This document shows positions 42,930-54,184 of a stretch of DNA of 64,000 nt, in pieces. Location of the stretch: positions 150,969,474-151,033,473 of the forward strand of contig CM041293.1 in the NCBI GenBank assembly GCA_023052935.1, given 5' to 3'. The notes under the pieces are model-generated. The model saw nothing but the letters and a program-made list of their open reading frames with translations. It did not search any database and was not told where the DNA came from. The stretch is from Piezodorus guildinii (Eukaryota > Arthropoda > Insecta > Hemiptera > Pentatomidae). Numbering within the stretch: the stretch's first letter is position 1; each line of letters starts with the position of its first letter. Both the position numbers and the translations under genes were made by a program.

Positions 42930-43743
42930 TCTAGTGCGGGCAACACACGACATTCACTAACCCCTGTTTTAAAAATCTATTAAGAATTTTCAAATACAGT
43001 TAGAAAAAAAAAATAGTAAAACTATTAAAGAATTAATTAAATTGAATTTCTATAGAAACATGTGTTTTATTAAAAAATCTATTATATCATTATCTATATT
43101 AATATTATATAGAATTTGTTTGTTTGTTTGAACGCGCTAGCCTCAGAAACTACTAGTCTAAAATAATCACTTTGTTTTGTCGGATTTTCATCACTCTCTA
43201 TTAACATTTAAAAGCTTGTGTATGAGATAATATTTTTTTTTAATTCTTATCTTTCCAACGGTATATCATACATGAATATTACTGTTCGTATGTTCAAAAA
43301 CTAAAAAAATATTTTTTCTGTTATCTCCTTTAGTTGGGTATCGAATTCATTCAATTTATATATTTACCAGTTTTTCATCAGTGGTAACAAGATAATATAG
43401 TTATTTTTTATAGAATCAACAAAATTAAAGGTACTTTAGAAGAAGAACATTTAAAATAACGGCATTTAAGCCCTGTCAGACTACGTTAATCAGAATGAAA
43501 CCTATATGATATTAAGCCTATTAAATTTTATATCGATATAGCCAGTTTAATCAAAATCGTTGGAACCGTTTTTGAGAAAATCATAAAAAGGTGCAATATT
43601 CATGGTATAAAGTGGCTCTTATGGTTAGCCGATTTAGATGAAAATGTTTTGTAACATCTCGGGTGTATAGCTGTCTTAAATATGAAATTTCAGTTTCATA
43701 GGAGTCTGGGAGTTACCCCAAACAAAGACCTTTTTGCGGGACT
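42930..43743 (+). mobile_element. Family H, 3'-truncated, carrying a micro-Helitron
   Basis: Left end TCTAGTGCGGGCAACACACG. Body intact through AAAATCGTTGGAACCG and TTTCAGTTTCATAGGA. It stops at GACCTTTTTGCGGGACT, losing the microsatellite and hairpin. The 64-bp insertion at 43093-43156 is described separately. Confidence 0.8.
43093..43156 (+). mobile_element. 64-bp micro-Helitron insertion
   Basis: Begins TCTATATTAATATTATATAG, continues GTTTGTTTGTTTGAACGCGC and ends ACTACTAG. Flanked by A (43092) and T (43157). Deleting it restores the family H sequence ATTATCTAAAATAATCAC seen in sister copies. It is the 5' tip of the same Helitron type as 13298-15986, closed by a CTAG. Confidence 0.75.
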
Positions 43744-43933
43744 ATTTTCATATTCCTTAAGTTTTATATTGTTTCTTACTGTGGAGTGTGTTACTGTTTA
43801 TTTATAAAAAATGGTGTTATATTATTTAAGTATCATATTGTATCTTATTGTGTTACTGTTTGTTATTGTACTTTTTTTAATTTACCGCTGGTATAGAGAT
43901 CCTTTATATCCTTTCCCACACATGGGCTCGCCT
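43744..43933 (+). other. Short unidentified flank
   Basis: Sequence into which the next LINE inserted; it resumes at 45394. No repeat match. Confidence 0.4.
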
Positions 43934-43944
43934 TAGTGGGATAG

Positions 43945-45382
43945 ATTACAGCTAATGATAAATGATATGGAAAAATATTGTCAAATGTGGAATTTAGAGG
44001 TCAATTTAAATAAGTCTAAAATAGTAATTTTCAGAAATGGAGGAGGTAAACGTGGGAGAAATGAAAAATGGTTTTTCAATAGCCAAGCAATAGAAGTAGT
44101 AAATGAATATAAATACCTGGGTATTATCCTTACACCCACACTATCCTTAAAAAAACATCTACAGCAGAAGTTATCAAAAGCAAAAATGGCAATCAACTCC
44201 ATATGGAAAAATTTCCTCTTAAACAATAGTATACCCTATAAATCAAAACTTGAAGTATTTAATGCCGTTTTTAAATCATTCATAGGATATAGAGCTCAGG
44301 CATGGGGAAGTAAGGAAGATATAGAAACTGAAAAACTTTTATATTATTTTATTAAAAAATTATTTAGCCTACCACAAGCCACACCTTCATACCTGCTGCA
44401 CATCGAAACAAAAATAGTCCCAATGCTCATAGAAACATTAAAAATACAAAATAACTACATTCTAAAAGTTAAAAATGTACCAAACAATAGACTGCCATAT
44501 ATCATAAATAATGAAGTCATCAAACAAAATATTTTCTGGATTAAAGATATAAGAGAACTGGCTGAAAAACATAATATTTCTATTGACATTCAACTCGACA
44601 ATAAATATAACTGGGCTCTAATCTTACAGCAATTTAGGGAATCTCTGACATGTATTTATAGATCAAAATGTTTACAAAGGGCTATAGTCTCAAAAAAAAT
44701 GTTTGTATATAAAAATTTAGACTATGATTATGGGACACAATATTTATTTGATACCAAATTTAATGGTTTTAATGGGGCGAAATGGATATTTAAAGTTAGA
44801 CGTGAATTGGTATACCTCAACTATAATAGATTTTGGTCAAATGACAATGTGATTTGCTCTCTTTGTAATAGAAAAGAAGTAGACAATACCTTTCATTTCC
44901 TCGCCACATGCCCCATTTTATCTGAAATTAGAATAAGGTGTTTTGGAAAGAATTATTTAAACACCGATGAAGTAATAAACTATCTTAATGGACAGAACTG
45001 GATGGCTGTATATAAATATTGTAAAATAGCATTATAAAAAATAGCATGGTCCTACAGATATAAACTTATAAAAGAATTTAACTATATTTAAAAATTATAA
45101 TATATTAATATATATATATAAAATTGTTTATTATTATTGTTTGGTTGTTTTGAGCCTGATAATGATATAGTTGAATCAGTGAGTGAGTTTGTTTTACTGT
45201 TATTGTGTAGTGTATCGTATATGAATATAGTTACTGTTATATAAATTATAAAATTGAACAGGTCGGCTCCGGACTAGACGGTCTAAAAGATCATAGTTCT
45301 ATTAATGTTTTTTTTATATATTATATTTTTGTTGTAATATGCAGAAAGAAAAAATAAAAAAACAGTTATCTATCTATCTATC
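43945..45382 (+). mobile_element. I/R1- or CR1-superfamily-like LINE, 5'-truncated, TSD and (TATC)n tail
   Basis: Exact bounds come from the 11-bp TSD TAGTGGGATAG (43934-43944 and 45383-45393). The interior holds one long ORF and an A/T-rich 3' UTR. It ends in TATCTATCTATCTATC rather than poly-A. A single-event 5' truncation is implied because the frame is open from the first base. Confidence 0.88.
43955..45037 (+). CDS. LINE reverse transcriptase, C-terminal 360 residues
   Basis: An uninterrupted frame, open also upstream of this ATG to the truncation point at 43945. Residues 1-27 (MINDMEKYCQMWNLEVNLNK, SKIVIF) are the RT region after the catalytic YADD, which is missing. EYKYLGIILTPTLSLKKHLQ (about 50-70) is RT block 7 and the start of the thumb. 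A long helical thumb and linker follow. Near the end CSLCNRKEVDNTFHFLATCP (about 308-327) gives a C-x2-C-x9-H-x5-C zinc motif, typical of LINE ORF2 C-termini. The intact frame suggests recent insertion or a short time since. It cannot catalyse synthesis without the palm. The clade is uncertain. The opposite-strand frame at 43981-44226 is a shadow. Confidence 0.88.
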   Translation: MINDMEKYCQMWNLEVNLNKSKIVIFRNGGGKRGRNEKWFFNSQAIEVVNEYKYLGIILTPTLSLKKHLQQKLSKAKMAINSIWKNFLLNNSIPYKSKLEVFNAVFKSFIGYRAQAWGSKEDIETEKLLYYFIKKLFSLPQATPSYLLHIETKIVPMLIETLKIQNNYILKVKNVPNNRLPYIINNEVIKQNIFWIKDIRELAEKHNISIDIQLDNKYNWALILQQFRESLTCIYRSKCLQRAIVSKKMFVYKNLDYDYGTQYLFDTKFNGFNGAKWIFKVRRELVYLNYNRFWSNDNVICSLCNRKEVDNTFHFLATCPILSEIRIRCFGKNYLNTDEVINYLNGQNWMAVYKYCKIAL

Positions 45383-45393
45383 TAGTGGGATAG

Positions 45394-46281
45394 TGACTTC
45401 TACTTGCAGTGTAAAATGACTGTTGCTATAAAAATGTTTAGTGGCAAAATAAATTAAAATTGGAAAATGTTAAAAAGGTTCATCCGAAAATGTTTACAAA
45501 GAGTAAAGAAATGATAAAATTAATTAAGCACTAAAATTAATATTCTCACTAACAATAAGGAATAAAGTGATAAAAGAGCTTTCATCACTCTCCAACCTCG
45601 CAGTATTAATCGAGACGATTGGAGAGACAAATTTATAGCTCTTACATAACTTCAAGATTAATGTTTCGGACAGGATTATTGGTGACTATATTGAACCGGT
45701 TTTTATTGAAGGGATTTCGACTGGAATATCATGTACTGAATAAAAAATCTAAGTAATTAATCAACATTTTTTTTTTAATCAATGACTAAGAAATAACTGA
45801 GATCAATCATCTGCGTCCTGTATAGAAATTTAGATTGATTTTAATTTAATTCACTCCTTTGAAACTTATCTTAATACAAGATCTCACATAGGGAGAGATT
45901 AGAGCTATGATGTTAGTACCATATGGTCCAAATGAACTTAAGCGCCAAAGTGATGGATATCTCGCCCGAAACTACAAGCCTCTGACCACATTCCTATGAA
46001 ATATGAAATGCCTTTTATAGACGATTGATTACGATCCAGAAAAAATATTTAGTCTGGCCATAACCTTCGGAGTTTAATTCCCTTGAAATTATTTCTACGT
46101 ATGTGTTATCATAAATATTTAGTGCATTTGAGGAAAACGTAATGTTATTCGACACAATGCCAATAGACAATTGAGAGGTTGATTTCCAAAAGGTACCATA
46201 TCTATTTTAGAAAAATATACAGGCAACGAAAAAATCTGTCAATTTTTCATTATTGGACCAATTTACGTGAAAGTAAAAAAA
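45394..46281. other. No gene recognised
   Basis: A/T-rich; no repeat shared within the window was found. Confidence 0.5.
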
Positions 46282-47193
46282 TCTGGTGCGGGCAACACAC
46301 GACTTTCACTTACCTCTATTTATAAAATCAATGAAAAAATTTTCAAATAAAGTTAGAGATAAAAATACGTGAAACTATTAAAGAATTAATTAAATTAAAT
46401 TTCTATAGAAACATGTGTTTTATTAAAAAATCTATTATATTATTATCTAAAACAATCACTTAGTTTTATTGGCTTTTAATCACTCTCTATTAACTTATAA
46501 AAGCTTGTGTATGAGCTAATATATTTTCTAAAATCTTTAGCTTTCCAACGGTATATCATACATGTATATTACTGTTCTTATGTTCAAAAACGAAAAATTT
46601 CATTTAAAAAATATTTGTTTCTGTTTTCTCCTTTAGTTGGGTATCGAATTCATTCAATTTATATATTCACCTGTTTTTCATCAGTGGTAACAAGATAATA
46701 TAGTTATTTTTATAGAATCAACAAAATTATAGGTACTTTAGGGGAAAAAATATTTAATATTATTGATTAAAATATCGGCATTTAAGCCCTGTCAGACCAT
46801 TTTAATCAGAATGAAACCTACATGATATTAAAGGCCATTAAATTTTACATCGATAAAGCGAGTTTAATCAAACTCGTCGGAACCGTTTTCAAGAAAATCG
46901 AGAAAAGTTGCAGAATACATGGTATAAAGTAGCTGTTCTGGTAAAGTAGCTCATTTTGATGAAAAAGGTTTTGTAACGTCTCGGGCGTATATTTGTTTTA
47001 AATATGAAATTTCAGTTTTATACGACTTACCGTTTTCGCCCGGGAGTTACCACACACACACACAAACCTTTTTGCGGGACTTGGTTATTTGGACTCAGGG
47101 GACCCTAAAATGTGTATTTCCGTTGAAAACTGGAATTCGAAAATTTTCACGATCGCAATACTTTCCCTTACTATATATAGTAAGTGAAAGTAA
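46282..47193 (+). mobile_element. Family H, full-length
   Basis: Left end TCTGGTGCGGGCAACACACG, right hairpin CTTTCCCTTACTATATATAG then TAAGTGAAAGTAA. CACACACACACAAACC lies near 47052. An extra ATTTAATATTATTGATTAAA is inserted near 46750. Best-preserved hairpin in the window. Confidence 0.87.
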
Positions 47194-47759
47194 AAATCAA
47201 CTTTATATTTCAATAAACAAAGAAAGATGATTTTTTTTACTGAGTTAACAACTTATTTTTCTAAATTATAACGCTTTTAACAGGACTTTTGAACAATATA
47301 ATATGAATATGGCACTTTTTGGATTGAAACATGGATATAGTACATTTTGGAAAGTATATGATAATAGAATACGAGAATAGGATATAGTCATATTGTCCAG
47401 AGAAATATCATTCTCTACTGGTTAATAACATTTTACATTTAGATTTTATATTCTTCATAAAGAAAACAAATATTCGAAGGTCCTTTTATTTATTTTTGGT
47501 ACTATAATAAACAAGTATTTAATTATGAAGCTAGTTTTTAACTTTTATTTACTATTTCTGTGAATTTAGTAAATGTATTTATACTATTAAATGTGTGTAC
47601 AAATATTTAACGATAGATAGCTTTTATTTTAGACTTTTTCAAAGTTTGTTTTTTCTATTAGGTTGGATCAGGCCAAGCTTTTTCTAGCCATATTTAGCAA
47701 TGTCAGGGAATGCAAATTCTAACCATTTTCTGCATGATATAACATTATTAAATTTTTTA
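47194..47759. other. No gene recognised
   Basis: A/T-rich; nothing identified. Confidence 0.45.
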
Positions 47760-48116
47760 ACTTAATTTATGTGCCTGCATGAATTTATTTGCAAGCGTTT
47801 TTCCGATACTAAAAGTCTATACACATTTTTCTCCATCATCAAAAATAACAAAGTTATAGGCGTATTAATGGGCAAAATTTTAATTTTTTTTCTTTTCCAT
47901 TTCTGTTTTTCATAATTATTCTCGAATTTTTGGTTAAAAAAACATTAATAATTTTTTTCTATATCTTCAAAAATTACCAAGTTATTAAATTAAATCACTT
48001 TTAATCGGCCACCTGATATCAACAACTAGATAATAGCATGATCATCGTTGTATGCCCTAGTATTTTTGTAGCGAATTTCAAAAAATTGGTCGAGTAGGAG
48101 ACAAACGAATTTTTGT
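47760..48116 (+). repeat. Repeat X, right part
   Basis: Shares with 62250-62575: TTCTTTTCCATTT...TTTTTGGTTAAAAA, AATCGGCCACCTGATATC, TGCCCTAGTATTTT, GTAGGAGACAAACGAATTTT. Non-coding. Confidence 0.6.
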
Positions 48117-48150
48117 GTATTCGTTATCCGGATTCTACATATCTTGTTAC

Positions 48151-49106
48151 TGGGCTGTAGTCAATAAGTTAAAACTAAATGCAGACAAAACAAAAGCAAT
48201 TGTAATAGGATCCCATCACCTCCTGAAAAATATTCCATATATCCCAACCCTGTACCTAAATAGTAATCCTATACAGTTCCAGCCGACCGTCAGGAATTTG
48301 GGAGTAACTTTCGACCAAACCCTATCCTTCGAAAATCATATTTCCGAAATCTCCCTGTACCTTTTCAACCTTAAAGCGACTGTATTCCCTTCGTCACCTA
48401 TTTCCGCATGAAACCCGAAAACTCCTCGTTACCTCTCTACTATTTCTCCACTTCGACTATTGCTGTACGATATACGACGGTGTTTCTGGGGATCTCGAGG
48501 TACAAATAAAACGCTTAATTAATTGTTCTGCTCGATTCATCATCGGGGTCCCTAGATACACTTCCGTGTCTCATTTTTATGGCGAGTTGAAGTGGCTTTA
48601 CCCTTCCAATCGTCGCAAGTATTTTCTCGCATCATTCCTTTACCAAGTTGTCCAATCCCGCTGCCCATCATACATTTTTGACCTCCTACTACAATTCAAA
48701 TCCTCTGTCCATTCTCGTTGTACACGCTCCAGACCTTCGTATTTATACAGCACGGCCCACATTTCGACAGATCCTTTCTCATTCGATCCTCAATCCTATG
48801 GAATTTTCTCCCTCCTGCCATCCGTTACTCAAATTCTCTTTCTACCTTCAAATCCCGCATATTTAATTACTTAATGAATATCCAGGCTCAATACAATTGT
48901 AAATAAGCTTTCTTTTTATTATTTTTTATTTTATTTTTTTGTGATTGTTGTTTTCTTCACATTTAAATATGTCTAGTTTATATGAGTAATTCTTAATTTG
49001 TTTATATGTAGTTAATATACTTTAAAACTCCAAAGCACACTTTGTACTTTCTGTATTATTTATTCTAAAGGAACATGTCCCAGGATAATAAAGAATTTAT
49101 TTATTT
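48151..49106 (+). pseudogene. CR1/L2-like LINE reverse transcriptase C-terminus with TSD
   Basis: The 10-bp TSD with one mismatch (ATCTTGTTAC 48141-48150, ATCTTGTAAC 49107-49116) and an (ATTT)n tail define the insertion. Coding: LKLNADKTKAIVIGSHHLL and NLGVTFDQTLSFENHISEIS (RT block 7 and thumb), then frameshifts. LLFLHFDYCCTIYDGVS-like follows in another frame, then YGELKWLYPSNRRKYFLASF (48583-48640), VHSRCTRSRPSY and WNFLPPAIRYSNSLSTFKSR (about 48800-48860), spread over different frames. This order is that of CR1-superfamily RTs. The palm with YADD is absent (5' truncation). Dead. Confidence 0.85.
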
Positions 49107-49116
49107 ATCTTGTAAC

Positions 49117-50060
49117 GTAAACCCTCATGTTTTGATGGAGGGTAATTTTTTTTATTTCTTTGGTCGAAAAATTTAATTTAATTAAGAAACTACAAGAACC
49201 GAAGCGACGCAACTAAGGTGTTTAAACAACCTAAAAACTTATTATTTTCAGTTCATATTAAGTTGTATTTACTATCACAAATGTAAATTTCAATAAATAA
49301 AAGTCAATAATTATTGGGTTAAAATCATTGATCAAAATAATAGCGGTGATTCAAGACGTGCTAAATGATGGTCCATTCAGCACGTCTTGAATCACCGTGA
49401 AAAATAAACAATAAATTAATGGTAATTTATTACAGAGTTATAATATGAAATATAGTACCTTCTAGAAGGAAATTAAAGGAAAGGTTATCTGTTTAGAAAG
49501 GATGTAGTACTAGTACGTTTTGGAAGGAAATATTTTAGTACCTTTTGAAATTTTCGAATACGTTTTAAAGGATTTTTATGCTTTCAGATAGAATCTCATG
49601 GCGGATTTAGATAAAAATAAACTATTAGAATTCAAATGTATCAAAATATCAATATCGAAAAAAATTTCATTTAAAATCTTTTGGAAATCAACGTCTCAAT
49701 TAGTACCTTTGAATAAAATACCATCTTGATTTTATTATGTATGCAATACTACACGTGTAGTTTCTTGAATTTTCGGGAGAAAGAATTTAAATATCCACCA
49801 AAAATCATGAAACTTTTATCAACTACACATATATTGCATACAAAATAGTATAAAAAAAGATGATGTTTCATTCAAATCTGAACAAAAATTGGCATTAAAA
49901 GTTTTCCTGCTCATGTCTTCTACAATTGATTCTTTCGAATTTCCTCTCATTTTTGACAATATTTACGAATGTTTTACATGTTTCTACTAAAAAATTTAAT
50001 TCTCTAAAAGATTGGTTATTAAGAACTTCCTCTGTAAACTGCCCTAAATAAAATTTAATC
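49117..50060. other. No gene; contains a 19-bp perfect inverted repeat
   Basis: 49344-49362 (CGGTGATTCAAGACGTGCT) and 49379-49397 are exact reverse complements 16 bases apart. Open frames here lack recognisable motifs. Confidence 0.7.
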
Positions 50061-51070
50061 GGTCTGAAGCATGGCACCAGGGACTGCTTTACAAACTCCG
50101 CCAATTCCTCACCCCTACATATTTCCTATTAATGCGTTCCTACCTTACTGGCAGAACCTTTAAGGTAAACCACAACTTTTCCTACTCATCCACATTTTCC
50201 CTATCTGCTGGAGTGCCTCAAGGTAGTATCTTAGGTCCTATCCTCTACTCCCTTTATACAGCTGACATTCCACTCCATCCTCGCATTGTCCTCAATACTT
50301 ATGCTGATGACACGTGTGTCTTATCCGTCCATAATGAACCAACTACTGCATCCCAAACCCTTCAGTCCCACATCAAAGCCATTGAAGAATGGTGTCAAAA
50401 TTGGAGGATTAAAATAAATCCCAACAAATCCCACCAAATCACCTTTACCCTTCGTCGCAAACCGTTCACTTCCTGCCCCCAGTATCCTTTAATAACATTA
50501 CCCTTACTTCTGTAGAACAAATCTGATACCTAGGTCTCCATCTTGACAAGTGCCTTACTTGGAATCCTCACACAAGACTGAAACGACAAGAAACTGCTCC
50601 AAGAAATCGATTACTACAACACTTACTAGACAAACGTTCAAAACTTCCAGTACATTACAAAAGACTCATCTACATCACAATTATCAGACCTATTTGGACA
50701 TATGGAATCGAGCTTTGGGGCTCTACGAAACCATCTAATTCCTCCCACATCCAGTCCTTACAATCCAAAATCCTTCGTAAAATCCTGAATGCTCCTTATT
50801 TTGTCACAAGTCAAATCCTCCATAATGACCTAAACATCCCATTTGTTTCAGACATAGCCCGTGATAGATACTCCTCTTTCCATTCTAAACTCCCTGCCCC
50901 TACAAACCCACTTTTCCGTAATTTATCTTCCTCAGATATCCCTGATAACCCTCCTGGTTGGTTCTTTCTCAAGACATTTTCATGACTTTTTATATTCATT
51001 CTACATATTTACTTATTGTATTCTTTAGTACAGTTGTAAATTACTATAAATAAATAAATAAAAAAAAATC
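50061..51070 (+). pseudogene. Jockey LINE RT copy, about 1 kb
   Basis: Begins at the W-H-Q-G-L-L-Y-K-L block (TGGCACCAGGGACTGC). Then PTYFLLMRSYLTGRTFKVNH, SAGVPQGSILGPILYSLYTA, NTYADDTCVLSVHNEP with intact YADD (about 50300), and WCQNWRIKINPNKSHQITFT. A frame break near 50480 and a stop (IW to I-stop, near 50525) end the first frame; thumb motifs continue in other frames (LDKCLTWNPHTRLKRQETA, IWTYGIELWGSTKPSNSS). The 3' UTR ends GTTGTAAATTACTATAAATA with A-rich tail. Same subfamily as 1-335. Confidence 0.9.
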
Positions 51071-51526
51071 GGGCTGCATTAAGTGAACAACTTCAAAGTA
51101 ATATTTTGTGAACCCAATGTTTATTTTCAATTGTATAAAAACTAAAATTAAATGGAAGTTACTTTAAATAATCCTCTAGGTGTGAAGAAAATAAATTAAA
51201 TCAGTTTTTTTTTTTTTTCCAAAAGTTTTCTATAGATACCTGACTTCTTGCTTCTGACCCTCCTAAAGAAAGTGCTGAGTCATCGCCGTTGTAAAAAATA
51301 CATTAAAGGTGCCCGCTCCACGACACCTTTCGTTTTCAATTAGAAATACCTTCATGGAGTTACTAAGAGTAGAAGAAAGCCACGGAAACAACAAAAACGT
51401 TTAATCAAATAAAGATATTTACTATAAAAAAGAAACAAAAATATGGTACACGCAAAAGATGACTTCCACGTTCCCCGCTCCTTGAAATTAAGTTTTTAAT
51501 ATTCTTTGGTGGAGACTTTTATTTTA

Positions 51527-52599
51527 TTTTTTTTATATTTAATTCATTTATTGAAATTTACAACTGTATGTTCATGCATGAAGTAAATAGGCTACAATGA
51601 TAATACACATGAAAAAAAAAACATGAAGAGAAACTGCCCATTGGCAGCACTCTAGTAGTGAATCTACACAAGAAGGTCTCGAGGCCATCTTTTTTTCAGA
51701 CGCCTCGGCGGATTGTCCGGAATTGAAGTGGAAGCAAGGATTGAAACTAGTGGATTAGAGTGGGAGTGGAGTTTTTCATGGAAGGAGTGATACCTGGTAC
51801 AGGCCAAATCAGCAACAAATGGAACATTAAGGTCTTTGTGGATGATTTTGTTGGTGACAAAGTAAGGAGCGTTAAGGATTTTGCGAAGGATTTTGGATTG
51901 TAAGGATTGGATACGGAAGAGTTTGATGGTTTAGTATAGCCCCAAAGCTCAACTCCGTAAGTCCAGATAGGCCTTATGATTGTCATGTAAATTAGTCTTT
52001 TGTAGTAAAGAGAGAGGTTAGAGCGTCTGTCAAGTAAATGTTGAAGTAACCGAAATCGGCGAGCAGTCTCTTGTCTTTTCAGTCTTGTATGCGGATTCCA
52101 TGTAAGACGTTTGTCAAGCAGGAGGCCTAAATAACGGATCTGTTCAACAGGGACAAGCGGAATATCATTAAAGGAGACTGTAGGGCAGGATGTCATAGGT
52201 TTACGACGAAGGGTAAAGGTAATCTGGTGGGATTTATTGGAGTTGATTTTAATTCTCCAATTCTGACACCATACCTCAAGGTCTCTGATGTGGGATTGGA
52301 GGTTTTGAGAGGCAATACTAGGATCGTTATTAACTGATAGCACGCAAGTGTCATCGGCATAGGTAGAAAGGAATGTGTTAGGATGGGTTGGGATATCAGC
52401 TGTATAGACTGTGTAGAGAATGGGTCCTAGGATACTGCCTTGAGGAACACCAGCAGACTGAGTAAAAGTGGATGAATAGGAACTATTGTGGTTGATTTTA
52501 AAGGTTCTATCAGAGAGGTAGGACTGGAGGATGAGGAAGTATGTTGGATGGAGGAATTTACGGAGTTTGTACAGCAGTCCCGGGTGCCAGACTCGGTCA
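51527..52599 (-). pseudogene. Jockey LINE RT copy, about 1.07 kb, with TSD
   Basis: The 14-bp TSD AGACTTTTATTTTA lies at 51513-51526 and 52600-52613. On the minus strand it starts TTGACCGAGTCTGGCACCCG (D-R-V-W-H-P). It continues GLLYKLRKFLHPTYFLILQS, SAGVPQGSILGPILYTVYTA, STYADDTCVLSVNNDPSIAS (intact YADD near 52350) and an open frame through LVPVEQIRYLGLLLDKRLTW to PIWTYGVELWGYTKPSNSS. A small deletion there shifts the frame. The end PPRRLKKRWPRDLLV and a 3' UTR follow (51541-51720). Little decayed, so relatively young. Confidence 0.93.
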
Positions 52600-52624
52600 A
52601 GACTTTTATTTTAAATTAAACAAT

Positions 52625-52940
52625 ACAATTATAGAAATTATTATGTGAAACAATAACAAAATAATATTAACGAAAAATGTATATCTATACTTATCTAAGG
52701 AGGTACTTTTAGGAGCTCCATACATAGGAAGAAGAAAGCGAATGCCGTTAGTGCTAATTTCTTGTCGAGTTACGATATTACGATATTTAAAAATTTCAGC
52801 AACTTGAACTGAATTTCGCTTTTCAAACATTTTGAAACCTGGTATTTTACCCCCCTCCCTTTGTAAAATTCAGATGTCGTATCACAGCCAGTTATTACGT
52901 TTAAAAATAGTACATGATTTTGACACTTTGCAAACTTATT
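52625..52940 (-). pseudogene. TE-encoded protein, C-terminal piece (HEEADTR/SDTDV family)
   Basis: On the minus strand from about 52915: LFLNVITGCDTTSEFYKGRG then VKYQVSKCLKSEIQFKLL. A frameshift near 52760 switches to the frame reading EISTNGIRFLLPMYGAPKST, SLDKYRYTFF. TGCDTTS...KGK-like and the later RFxxxMYG...LxxxRY pattern are the segments that follow HEEADTR and SDTDVLV in the protein relics at 17403-17842. This is therefore a second, non-overlapping remnant of that gene type. The ATG at 52830 is internal, not a start. A Jockey copy inserted at its 3' side. Inactive; the function of the parent is unknown to me. Confidence 0.6.
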
Positions 52941-54184
52941 TTAATTGTAAGTTACAATGACCGATAGAAACATATATCACAACTAAAGACATGTATATAT
53001 GTGGCATACTCATGCATATTATGACGATTACAACGGTGGCTCGTAGGAAAGAAAGTATTCATACATTATTTGTAGATAATTTTATGAACTACAATGTTTG
53101 TCTGAGGTAGTTTTATGATAAAACTTACCGTTTTGCTGAACATCGCGAAAAACTCATTTTTTTGAGCTTTTACCTTGAATACAATTTTTCCATGTACGGG
53201 AAAGATGGGGAACTTTTAAATTTTGTTTTTAATCATATTTTAAACAATCACACTGATTTTCAGCTTGGTGGGAATTTATGTAGCTTTACTCTTATTTTTT
53301 GGCCTAATTGGATCAGACTATTAGTTTAAATAAAAACTAGTTTCTTTCTGAAAATCGGAAATCAACCATTTGTTGCTTTAATGTGTCAATTATCGTCGAA
53401 ATCGTTCTTCCTACAAAAATAGTGAAGATAAAGTACATTATGGCATATTTAATGACCAGTAAAAACTGTTGTTGTATTTTCGAAAACTTGGAAAATAACA
53501 TTTTGTTATTTTACAGTGTAAAATATCATAAAAATTGTACATTCTAAGAAAATAAAGTAAATCATAGCCCTATTTATTAGCTTTGATTTTAGTGATAATG
53601 GACATCGGCACTTTTAATAGTTTTCGAGATACAGATCTTTAAGATAACACTTTTTTTCACATAAACATCAGAAATCAATATTTTGTTACATAAGGGGTAC
53701 TCACTACGTTTGCTATAGCATGCTATTTGTGCTATTGTGCTAAACCCATCAATTTTATACAGGAAATAACTGTAGAAACTCGACGGGTTTAGCAAAATAA
53801 CACAAATAGCATGCTATAGCAAACGTAGTGTGTACCCCTTTTATTTCGCTGAATATATGCCGTATTTTGTCCTTTCAATCAACTATTCTTCATTTTAGCC
53901 AAAACATCTATATGATCATTTATGAAGACATTTTAAAGTACCTTTTTTTTTATTGAATGATGTTTTCGATAAAGATAATACGTGAATAATAAACAAAACC
54001 TCCTCTAAAAACCCGACGTAAAACTCTGCAACTTTTTACCAATAATTAAGGGAAGGGTACTGAACAATTTATGACAGGTTTCAGCTTTCTTTTTTATAAA
54101 TTCGGGTTAAAACCTATTTTACTTTACTATTAGTACCATAAATATAGTGTCTTATAATTCAAATTGCTCATTTTATTAATTTAA
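52941..54184. other. No gene recognised outside the fold-back element
   Basis: A/T-rich. Contains the 149-bp fold-back element at 53692-53840; no other repeat or coding match. Confidence 0.5.
53692..53840. mobile_element. 149-bp fold-back MITE
   Basis: 56-base arms differ at only three positions. The outer end is AAGGGGTACTCACTACG, the arm core CTATAGCATGCTATTTGTG. A 37-base centre separates them. No convincing TSD. The 68-codon frame over it is incidental. Confidence 0.85.

Noticed and set aside
43981..44226. 81-codon minus-strand frame
   Set aside because: Antisense shadow of the LINE reverse transcriptase ORF at 43955-45037.
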